From NCBI GenBank assembly GCA_947382625.1, contig CANDAG010000015.1, positions 19,959 through 83,958 of the forward strand: a stretch of DNA of 64,000 nucleotides, in the 5' to 3' direction. The notes under the pieces are model-generated. The model had not been told where the DNA came from, ran no database searches, and saw nothing but the letters and a program-made list of their open reading frames with translations. The position numbers and the translations under genes were made by a program. Source of the stretch: an uncultured Lachnospiraceae bacterium (GTDB lineage Bacteria > Bacillota > Clostridia > Lachnospirales > Lachnospiraceae). This document shows positions 58,064-64,000 of the stretch, one piece after another; position 1 is the stretch's first letter; each line of letters opens with the position of its first letter.

Positions 58064-58776
58064 AAGTGATAGCAATAGACAGCTCCGGACTGGTGGCATC
58101 GGTAGCGGTGGTGGAGGATGATGTGCTCACAGGCGAGTACAATGTCCAATACAAAAAGACCCATTCCCAGACCCTGCTTCCCATGCTGGACGAGCTGAAA
58201 AAAATGGTGGAGCTGGATCTGTCCACAGTGGATGCCATTGCACTCTCGGCAGGACCCGGTTCCTTTACCGGACTCCGTATAGGCTCCGCAACAGCCAAAG
58301 GGCTGGGGCTTGCCATGGATGTGCCGTTGGTGGAGATCCCCACCCTGGATGGTCTTGCCTGTAATCTTTACGGTACAGATAAGCTCATCTGTCCTTTGAT
58401 GGATGCCAGAAGGAATCAGGTATATACCGGAATTTATGAATATACAAGAGTACCAAAGGATACCGTTTCTTACGCTCTGAAAAGTATTTTGCCCCAGTGT
58501 GCCATCTCCATTGATGAGATAGCCGAAAGGTGCAATGAACAGGGCAGAGAAGTTATATTTTTAGGGGACGGTGTGCCTGTGTTTGCGGGAAGACTTAAGG
58601 AACTGGTGCAGGTTCCCTACGGATTTGCGCCGGCTCATATGAACCGGCAGCGTGCAGCAGCTTTTGCCCCCCTGGCGATCCAGTATTTATCAGAGGGAAA
58701 ATGTGTTGCAGCCAGGGATCATGCGCCTGAATATTTAAGGCTGTCACAGGCAGAGCGTGAAAAACTTGAAAAATAA
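58060..58776 (+). CDS. tsaB: tRNA threonylcarbamoyladenosine protein TsaB
   Basis: A 238-residue ASKHA-fold protein that pairs with TsaD. It begins MKVIAIDSSGLVASVAVVEDD, has DAIALSAGPGSFTGLRIGSATAKGLGLAMDVPLVEI (the family signature) and PLMDARRNQVYTGIYEY. It is expressed by overlap with tsaE. Together TsaB, TsaD and TsaE transfer threonylcarbamoyl from its AMP adduct (made by TsaC/TsaC2) to A37 of tRNA. Confidence 0.94.
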   Translation: MKVIAIDSSGLVASVAVVEDDVLTGEYNVQYKKTHSQTLLPMLDELKKMVELDLSTVDAIALSAGPGSFTGLRIGSATAKGLGLAMDVPLVEIPTLDGLACNLYGTDKLICPLMDARRNQVYTGIYEYTRVPKDTVSYALKSILPQCAISIDEIAERCNEQGREVIFLGDGVPVFAGRLKELVQVPYGFAPAHMNRQRAAAFAPLAIQYLSEGKCVAARDHAPEYLRLSQAEREKLEK

Positions 58777-58798
58777 TGCTTACAGAGCCTGGATCTTA

Positions 58799-58833
58799 CA
58801 GTGGGCGACAAAATAATTTGTTGTTCACTATAC
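58799..58833 (+). repeat. family C short palindrome upstream of rimI
   Basis: AGTGGGCGACAAAAT and ATTTGTTGTTCACTATA form an imperfect hairpin related to 35469-35511. It fills the 84-base gap between tsaB and rimI. Confidence 0.45.
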
Positions 58834-58859
58834 TATGAGGGAAGGAGGCATGGCAAACA

Positions 58860-59294
58860 GTGCTGCAGATCAGAGAAATGAGAGCCTGTGATGTGGAGGC
58901 GGCAAGCCGGCTGGAGAGCAAAGCGTTTTCCATGCCATGGTCTGCCCGGGATTTTCTGGAAATGGTGGAAGCGGATTACGCCGATTATTATGTGGCGGAG
59001 AGAGAGGGACAGATCATAGGCTGCTGCGGCATCAGAAATATTGCAGGCGAGGGAGAGATCACCAATGTGGTGGTGGATGCCGCATACCAAAATCAGGGGA
59101 TTGGCCATAAAATGATGAAATATATGCTTGAAAAGGCCGCAGAGCGAGGCATTACGGTCTGCACCCTTGAAGTACGGGTCAGTAATGCACCGGCCATCAG
59201 GCTTTATGAAAGCCTTGGCTTTCAGGGGGAGGGGGTAAGGCCCCGGTTTTATGAAAAGCCCGAGGAGGATGCCCTGATCATGTGGAAAAGATAG
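58860..59294 (+). CDS. rimI: ribosomal protein S18 alanine N-acetyltransferase RimI
   Basis: A 144-residue GNAT enzyme: MLQIREMRACDVEAASRLESKAFSMPWSARDFLEMVE, the acetyl-CoA loop VVVDAAYQNQGIGHKMMKYMLEKA, then VCTLEVRVSNAPAIRLYESLGFQGEGVRPRFYEKPEEDALIMWK, all RimI-typical. The frame must begin at GTG 58860, 11 bases after AGGAGG; the ATG at 58850 opens a different, short frame. It sits inside the t6A cluster, as is common in Firmicutes. Confidence 0.93.
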   Translation: MLQIREMRACDVEAASRLESKAFSMPWSARDFLEMVEADYADYYVAEREGQIIGCCGIRNIAGEGEITNVVVDAAYQNQGIGHKMMKYMLEKAAERGITVCTLEVRVSNAPAIRLYESLGFQGEGVRPRFYEKPEEDALIMWKR

Positions 59295-59380
59295 GAACCG
59301 CATGGAAGAATTACCACTGTTCTTAAGCGCTCTTTTATGTATAATGGTAGTTGGGAGAATACAAAAGGGAGGATAAGAGC

Positions 59381-59629
59381 ATGCGTAAATTTTTAAATGA
59401 TAATACAAATGAATTAAAAACGGTGGTGTGTAATCATTGCCAAAAAGAGCTGAAGGTCAAAAACGGGATTTTAATGGAGGGATGCTTTCATGGAGAGATC
59501 ACCTTTGGCTATTTCAGCAATAAAGATGGAAAAAAGCATTCCTTTGACTTATGCGAGGAATGTTATGATAAAATGACTAAGAGCTTTGCCATTCCGGTGG
59601 AGGAGGAAGAATTAAGCGAACTGCTGTGA
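59381..59629 (+). CDS. small double-CxxC protein (probable zinc ribbon)
   Basis: An 82-residue protein with VVCNHCQKELKVKNGI and, 40 residues later, FDLCEECYDKMTKSF, two CxxC knuckles likely to bind one zinc ion. The acidic end (PVEEEELSELL) is conserved-looking. GGAGG lies 8 bases before 59381; the longer frame to 59351 is less likely. Function unknown; the neighbours are tRNA-processing genes. Confidence 0.75.
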   Translation: MRKFLNDNTNELKTVVCNHCQKELKVKNGILMEGCFHGEITFGYFSNKDGKKHSFDLCEECYDKMTKSFAIPVEEEELSELL

Positions 59630-59701
59630 TCTTAATTTATTGTTCGGTATAGTCTTCCTGAAGCTCCGGAACAGACAGCGCCCTGAAATTCGGGAGGAAA
59701 T

Positions 59702-60619
59702 ATGCTGGATATTTGCTTATTGGGGACGGGCGGGATGATGCCCCTCCCATACAGATGGCTCACATCCATGATGGCCAGATACAACGGACAAAGTATATTG
59801 ATCGATTGTGGGGAAGGAACGCAGATCGCCATGAAGGAAAAGGGCTGGAGCCCGAAGCCTGTTGACGTGATCTGCTTCACCCACTTTCATGCAGACCATA
59901 TCAGCGGACTGCCGGGAATGCTTCTCACCATGGGAAATGCAGAACGGACAGAGCCGCTGCTTTTGGTGGGGCCTAAGGGACTTTCAAAGGTGGTGGCATC
60001 CTTGCGTGTGATCGCACCGGAGCTTCCTTTTGTGATCGACTGCCTGGAATTAAGCGAGGCGGAGCACACCATACATTTTGACGGATTCAAAATAGAAGCT
60101 TTTAAGGTTAATCATAATGTCCCCTGCTATGGCTACAGCCTTTCTGTGGAACGGACCGGCAGATTCCAGGTGGATAAGGCGGTAGAACTTGGAATCGAAA
60201 AAAGATATTGGAACCGTCTGCAAAAAGGGGAAACCATTGAGGCGGACGGAAAAGTATTGACGCCCCAGATGGTATTAGGGCCGGCAAGAAAGGGACTTCG
60301 GGTGACCTACTGCACGGATACCAGGCCCACGGAGAGCATTGTAAGACATGCTGCAAATTCTGATCTTTTTATCTGCGAAGGCATGTACGGAGAACCGGAC
60401 AAAAAGGCTAAGGCAAAAGAAAACAAGCATATGACCTTTTATGAGGCGGCGGAGCTTGCACGGCGGGCTAAGGCAGAAAGGCTCTGGCTGACGCACTACA
60501 GTCCTTCCCTGAACCGGCCGGAGGAATACCTTTCAGAGGTAAGGAAGATATTTCCGGCGGCGGAAACCTGCAAAGACGGAAAAACCATAGAGCTGCTATT
60601 TGAGGAGGATGATCAATGA
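59702..60619 (+). CDS. rnz: ribonuclease Z
   Basis: A 305-residue tRNA 3'-processing endonuclease of the metallo-beta-lactamase fold. Zinc ligands: FTHFHADHISGLPGML (H-x-H-x-D-H), NHNVPCYGYSL, CTDTRPTESIV and TFYEAAELARRAKAERLWLTHYSPSL. The exosite insertion is shorter than in tRNase ZL. It starts 73 bases after the CxxC gene and overlaps the next gene by 4 bases. Confidence 0.93.
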   Translation: MLDICLLGTGGMMPLPYRWLTSMMARYNGQSILIDCGEGTQIAMKEKGWSPKPVDVICFTHFHADHISGLPGMLLTMGNAERTEPLLLVGPKGLSKVVASLRVIAPELPFVIDCLELSEAEHTIHFDGFKIEAFKVNHNVPCYGYSLSVERTGRFQVDKAVELGIEKRYWNRLQKGETIEADGKVLTPQMVLGPARKGLRVTYCTDTRPTESIVRHAANSDLFICEGMYGEPDKKAKAKENKHMTFYEAAELARRAKAERLWLTHYSPSLNRPEEYLSEVRKIFPAAETCKDGKTIELLFEEDDQ

Positions 60620-61200
60620 AAAATAAAAGCGGATTGGTGAAGGGCGTGATAGTCGGGGTGGTCTTAATCTGTCTTGTGGGCGGCTATTACTATTATCTTA
60701 CCAACAAAAAACAGGATAAGGCTACAGAGGAGACAGTAAAGGCCACGGTGGTTCAGGAGGTTCTGATGCGGAATCTGGACAATAATTATCCTCCGACCCC
60801 CCGGGAGGTAGTGAAATACTTTGGAGAGCTGGCACAATGTATCATCGGGGAAACCTATACCGACGAAGAGTTTGAAAAGCTGGCGTTGCAGGCGCAAAAG
60901 CTTTATGACGCGGAGCTGGTTGCAAACAAAACACAGCAGCAATATCTGGATGACCTGAAGTGGGATATCAATACGTTTAAAGAAGAGGAAATCGTAATTT
61001 CCAGCTACAGCCCTTCTTCCAGCGTGGATGTGGAGGAGTTTTCACGGGACGGCTTCAAATGGGCAAAGCTTTACTGTAGCTTTTCTTTAAGAAAAGGCAC
61101 TTATATCGAAAGCAATGAGGAGGTTTTTCTTCTCCGTAAGGATGAGGAGGGCCACTGGAAGATTTACGGCTGGCAGCCGGTGGAGAACGATGCGGAATGA
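60616..61200 (+). CDS. membrane-anchored protein of unknown function (DUF6715-like)
   Basis: A 194-residue protein with an N-terminal membrane helix (about 9-27, [20 protein letters not shown]) and an extracellular part of about 165 residues. Features: [28 protein letters not shown], an [24 protein letters not shown] helix and a beta-rich end ([15 protein letters not shown]...[12 protein letters not shown]). It overlaps rnz and tsaD by 4 bases each (ATGA), so it is translated with them. Function unknown; the DUF6715 label is from memory. Confidence 0.7.
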   Translation: MKNKSGLVKGVIVGVVLICLVGGYYYYLTNKKQDKATEETVKATVVQEVLMRNLDNNYPPTPREVVKYFGELAQCIIGETYTDEEFEKLALQAQKLYDAELVANKTQQQYLDDLKWDINTFKEEEIVISSYSPSSSVDVEEFSRDGFKWAKLYCSFSLRKGTYIESNEEVFLLRKDEEGHWKIYGWQPVENDAE

Positions 61201-62225
61201 TGGAAAAGGATATTTACATACTGGCAATTGAAAGCTCCTGTGATGAGACGGCGGCTGCGGTGGTAAAAAACGGAAGAGAAGTGCTTTCCAATGTGATCTA
61301 CTCCCAGATCGCACTTCATACAGAATACGGCGGCGTGGTGCCGGAAATTGCCTCACGTAAACATATAGAAAAGATCAATCAGGTGATCGAGAGGGCGCTT
61401 TCTGATGCCGGGAAGGCTCTTTCTGATATAACGGCAATTGCAGTGACCTACGGTCCCGGACTTGTGGGAGCGCTTCTTGTAGGAGTGTCCGCCGCCAAAG
61501 CGATCAGCTTTGCTGCAGGGATCCCTCTGGTGGGAGTTCATCATATTGAGGGGCATATCAGCGCCAATTATATCGAGCATAAGGATCTGGAGCCGCCCTT
61601 TTTAAGCCTGGTGGTTTCCGGGGGCCACTCCCATCTGGTCATGGTAAAGGATTACGGGGAATACGAAATTATCGGGAGAGCCAGAGATGATGCGGCGGGA
61701 GAAGCCTTTGACAAGGTGGCAAGGGCAATCGGACTGGGATATCCCGGTGGTCCCAAGATTGACCGGGTGTCTAAGGAGGGCGATCCGGATGCGGTTCATT
61801 TTCCCCGGGCCAAAATCGAAAATGCCATTTATGACTTCAGCTTCAGCGGTATGAAATCGGCGGTATTAAATTACCTGAACTCCTGCAGGATGAAAGGGGA
61901 AGAGATCCGGACGGCGGATGTGGCGGCTTCCTTCCAGAAGGCAGTGATCGATGTGCTGGTGGGGCATTCCATGGAAGCGATCAGCGCTTACCATTGTCAA
62001 AAGTTTGCCATTGCAGGGGGCGTTGCCTCCAACAGCGGACTGCGTGCAGCGTTCGAGGAAGCCTGCAGGGAGAAGCAGGTTGCTTTTTACTGCCCTTCCC
62101 CCATATATTGTACCGACAATGCGGCAATGATAGGGGCCGCCGCTTATTATGAGTATCAAAAAGGCGTGCGCCATGGATTTGATTTAAACGCTGTGCCCAA
62201 TTTAAGGCTGGGAGAGAGGGTTTAA
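61197..62225 (+). CDS. tsaD: tRNA threonylcarbamoyltransferase TsaD
   Basis: A 342-residue metal-dependent ASKHA protein. Begins [30 protein letters not shown]; metal ligands in [16 protein letters not shown]; substrate loop [40 protein letters not shown], then [13 protein letters not shown], and [17 protein letters not shown]. Length and motifs are standard. It transfers threonylcarbamoyl to tRNA A37 with TsaB and TsaE encoded 3 kb upstream in the same run. Confidence 0.97.
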   Translation: MMEKDIYILAIESSCDETAAAVVKNGREVLSNVIYSQIALHTEYGGVVPEIASRKHIEKINQVIERALSDAGKALSDITAIAVTYGPGLVGALLVGVSAAKAISFAAGIPLVGVHHIEGHISANYIEHKDLEPPFLSLVVSGGHSHLVMVKDYGEYEIIGRARDDAAGEAFDKVARAIGLGYPGGPKIDRVSKEGDPDAVHFPRAKIENAIYDFSFSGMKSAVLNYLNSCRMKGEEIRTADVAASFQKAVIDVLVGHSMEAISAYHCQKFAIAGGVASNSGLRAAFEEACREKQVAFYCPSPIYCTDNAAMIGAAAYYEYQKGVRHGFDLNAVPNLRLGERV

Positions 62226-62236
62226 GGGCTGTAACC

Positions 62237-62965
62237 GTGGAAAAAATAAAAAAAGAACGGGCCGCTGCCATTGTCCTTGCAGCAGGAAGCGGAACCCGGA
62301 TGGGAAGCAATATCAAAAAACAGTATATGCTCATAAAGGACCGCCCGGTCATCTATTATTCTCTGAAAGCCTTTGAGGAGAGCCGGGTGGACGAGATCGT
62401 TCTTGTGGTATCTCCCGGAGATATCGGTTATTGCCGGAATGAGATCGTGGAGAGGTTTGGCTTTCAAAAGGTGCGCCATATTGTAGAAGGAGGCACTGAA
62501 AGATACCATTCTGTAGCCATTGGGCTTAAAGAGGTAACAGACTGTGACTATATTTTTATCCATGACGGAGCCAGGCCCTTAGTGACCGGCGAAATCATAG
62601 AGAGGGCATTTGCCACCGTGAAAAAATGCGGGGCTTGTGTCGTGGGTATGCCGGTAAAGGACACCATCAAAATCGCAGACGAAGAGGGAAATATTGCCTC
62701 CACTCCCAACCGGAATCTCACATGGCTGGTGCAGACACCCCAGACCTTTGCCGCGCCATTGATCAAGAAGGCATACGGAGAGTTGACCGAAAAAGAGGAG
62801 GGGCTAAAAAAATCCGGACTGGTGATCACCGATGACGCTATGGTGGTTGAGACTATAACGGGCCAAAAAGTCAGACTGATAGAAGGCTCTTACGAAAATA
62901 TAAAGATCACAACGCCGGAGGACATTATCACGGCAGAGAATTTTTTGGATCTTCAAGGGATTTGA
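62237..62965 (+). CDS. ispD: 2-C-methyl-D-erythritol 4-phosphate cytidylyltransferase
   Basis: A 242-residue enzyme of the MEP isoprenoid pathway, making CDP-ME from MEP and CTP. N-terminal nucleotide loop AIVLAAGSGTRMGSNIKKQYMLIKDRPVIYYSLKAFEE, then YIFIHDGARPLVTGEIIERAF, GMPVKDTIKI and LVQTPQTFAAPLIKKAYGEL; the C-terminus has KITTPEDIITAENFL. The start is a GTG at 62237 with only a weak AAGGG upstream. It follows tsaD by 11 bases and ends the operon. Confidence 0.94.
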   Translation: MEKIKKERAAAIVLAAGSGTRMGSNIKKQYMLIKDRPVIYYSLKAFEESRVDEIVLVVSPGDIGYCRNEIVERFGFQKVRHIVEGGTERYHSVAIGLKEVTDCDYIFIHDGARPLVTGEIIERAFATVKKCGACVVGMPVKDTIKIADEEGNIASTPNRNLTWLVQTPQTFAAPLIKKAYGELTEKEEGLKKSGLVITDDAMVVETITGQKVRLIEGSYENIKITTPEDIITAENFLDLQGI

Positions 62966-63030
62966 GCCTTTAAATTTAACCTGACATATGCATATTTTTT
63001 TAAAACTGCGCATAATAATGATATTCGGGG

Positions 63031-63053
63031 AACAGATCAAAAGTCTGTTTTTC
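63031..63053 (+). terminator. short terminator hairpin after ispD
   Basis: AACAGA (63031-63036) pairs with TCTGTT (63044-63049), followed by TTTC. The short stem makes it only a moderate candidate. Confidence 0.55.
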
Positions 63054-63055
63054 AT

Positions 63056-63175
63056 TTGACATAAGGACAGTTCGCGAAGCGTGCTGTCCGTTGTTTGACA
63101 TAAGGATGGTTGGCGAAGCCTGACATCCGTTGTTTGACATAAGGATGGTTGGCGAAGCCTGACATCCGTTGTTTG
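63056..63175 (+). repeat. three tandem family A repeats (copies A9-A11)
   Basis: Three head-to-tail units of 40 bp (63056-63095, 63096-63135, 63136-63175), each starting TTTGACATAAGGA and ending ATCCGTTG or GTCCGTTG. Units 2 and 3 are identical; unit 1 has a different stem (GGACAG/CTGTCC instead of GGATGG/ACATCC). They fill the gap between ispD and the RelQ-type gene. Confidence 0.9.
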
Positions 63176-63194
63176 GGAAGGGAATCGGAGTATT

Positions 63195-63878
63195 ATGGGC
63201 GCAGCAGAAATTTCGCATCAGCAATTATCATATCAGGAATTTTTGGATCGAATTGGCAAGGAGGAATTTTGCCGTCCCTACAGGATTGCCTGTGAGAATA
63301 TCAGACAGGAGCTGGAGGCAATCAACGAGGAGTATTCTAAAAGGCTGGGAAGAACATTGATCAGTCAAATTACATATAGGATCAAAACGCCGGAAAGCTG
63401 TTTAAATAAGCTGCTAAAGAAAAATCAGGCAGTTGAGTGGAGGAATGCCGGTGAACATCTCGGTGATATAGCCGGCGTAAGGGTGGTCTGCAGCTTTCTG
63501 GATGATGTTTACAGACTGGCAGAGGTTATTGTAAAAAAAGAAGATTTAGAAGTGATCCGGATCAAAGATTATGTAAGAAGGCCTAAAGCCAGCGGATATC
63601 AAAGTCTTCACATTATTGTACTTGCCCCGGCAGGCGGGGAGGAAAAGAGAAAGGCCGAAATCCAGATCAGAACTCAGGCAATGAATTTCTGGGCGGCAGT
63701 AGAGCACCACTTTATATATAAGAATGAAGCCGAACGATTTCAAAAAAATCATGAGAAAAACAGATTCAGTAAAGATTTAAAGGCATGCGCCAGAACAATT
63801 TACAAGATAGATCAAAGGATGCTCATTATCAGGAAGAAGATGGAAAAAGCCCAGTATAAAGGCAAAAAAATCTCCTGA
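63195..63878 (+). CDS. small alarmone synthetase (GTP pyrophosphokinase family, RelQ/YwaC type)
   Basis: A 227-residue (p)ppGpp synthetase without a hydrolase or regulatory domain. Key parts: RIKTPESCLNKLLKKN, the metal-binding HLGDIAGVRVVCSFLDDVYRLAEVIVKKEDLEV, IRIKDYVRRPKASGYQSLHIIVLAP, and KAEIQIRTQAMNFWAAVEHHFIYKNE, containing catalytic Glu and the GYQSLH base-stacking loop. GGAG four bases before the ATG fixes the start. It is transcribed behind three repeat hairpins. Small synthetases respond to envelope or starvation stress in other Firmicutes. Confidence 0.93.
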   Translation: MGAAEISHQQLSYQEFLDRIGKEEFCRPYRIACENIRQELEAINEEYSKRLGRTLISQITYRIKTPESCLNKLLKKNQAVEWRNAGEHLGDIAGVRVVCSFLDDVYRLAEVIVKKEDLEVIRIKDYVRRPKASGYQSLHIIVLAPAGGEEKRKAEIQIRTQAMNFWAAVEHHFIYKNEAERFQKNHEKNRFSKDLKACARTIYKIDQRMLIIRKKMEKAQYKGKKIS

Positions 63879-63909
63879 AAAATTTTTTGTAAAATTTATG
63901 AAAAAAGTG

Positions 63910-63938
63910 TTGACAGTATTAAATTGATTTGCTAGAAT
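63910..63938 (+). promoter_or_regulatory. promoter near the right edge
   Basis: TTGACA (63910-63915), a 17-base spacer and TAGAAT (63933-63938). The predicted start is near 63945. Confidence 0.65.
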
Positions 63939-63961
63939 AATCCTAAGTTTGACATTTAAAG

Positions 63962-63999
63962 AGGCAAGAGTCCCATGGTTACTGGATTCCTGCCTTTTT
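63962..63999 (+). terminator. hairpin with T-run at the right edge (leader terminator or short RNA)
   Basis: AGGCAAGAGTCC (63962-63973) pairs with GGATTCCTGCCT (63984-63995) with two mismatches, followed by T. It lies only about 20 bases after the predicted transcription start, so the transcript would be about 55 nt unless it reads through. What follows is outside the window. Confidence 0.5.
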
Positions 64000-64000
64000 A

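Noticed and set aside
58850-58890. ATG start for rimI just after AGGAGG
   Set aside because: That ATG is in a different frame and soon meets a stop; the RimI frame only has the GTG at 58860.
63056-63175. CRISPR-like tandem repeats
   Set aside because: The three 40-bp units abut directly with no spacers, are palindromic, and match dispersed single copies elsewhere; no cas genes are present.

Overview
The window looks like the chromosome of a strictly anaerobic, low-to-mid GC Clostridia, most likely Lachnospiraceae. The evidence is butyrate kinase and phosphotransbutyrylase, ferredoxin-dependent 2-oxoacid oxidoreductase, superoxide reductase, T-box and FMN riboswitches, a class B sortase, a CotH-type protein, AgrA/AgrC-like LytTR/GHKL signalling, and strong AGGAGG ribosome binding sites. 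No prophage, CRISPR array, tRNA or rRNA gene was seen.

Layout. 1-9.4 kb: the end of a molybdopterin hydroxylase gene, an Fe-S aldo/keto reductase, a DUF1266 lipoprotein, an MBL-fold hydrolase, SurE, sortase B, a GNAT enzyme, an IS630 remnant, a compact Fst-like type I toxin-antitoxin locus, CIRCE-controlled Hsp20, a hypothetical gene and another GNAT enzyme. 9.5-18.4 kb: a LytTR regulator/GHKL kinase/FliD-like operon, a LacI regulator beside a GH51 arabinofuranosidase with two matching operators, and a LytTR-DUF3021-ABC operon. 18.5-26.8 kb: a 2-oxoacid:ferredoxin oxidoreductase made from two fused polypeptides, a superoxide reductase, an Rpn-type nuclease with a heptad-repeat arm, DUF4317, a YkgJ-like protein, a Crp/Fnr regulator and a minimal glycyl-radical protein with a Crp/Fnr-like site at -41.5. 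26.8-36.4 kb: an oxalate/formate-type MFS carrier, aspS under a T-box that reads as Asn-specific, TrkA/TrkH, and ptb-buk on the minus strand. 36.5-43.5 kb: DUF2804, an MFS carrier with a leader hairpin, CotH, GNAT, and a Trp T-box before TrpB2. 43.8-53.2 kb: secA, prfB with its programmed frameshift, three minus-strand membrane or unknown genes, tex, and FMN-riboswitch-controlled ribU. 53.5-63.9 kb: a MacAB-like efflux operon, then a YcxB-like gene, tsaE, tsaB, rimI, a CxxC protein, rnz, a membrane-anchored protein, tsaD and ispD, and finally a small alarmone synthetase.

The themes fit an obligate fermenter: ferredoxin-linked oxoacid metabolism with oxygen-damage repair (superoxide reductase, glycyl-radical spare part), butyrate formation, and RNA-level control of aminoacylation and vitamin uptake. 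The non-coding space is unusually rich in dispersed palindromic repeats. At least two families are present: family A, about 39 bp and REP-like, with 11 copies; and family B, about 145 bp and MITE-like, with two full-length and several short copies. Single copies have become part of coding sequences.

The most interesting item is the 250-bp locus at 6575-6863. A 32-residue Fst/Ldr-like peptide gene converges on a roughly 77-nt RNA that carries a near-copy of the toxin's ribosome-binding and start region, so it can pair with that mRNA. Both transcription units have extended -10 promoters and they share a terminator. All identifications come from reading the sequence and from memory of the families; no database search was run.
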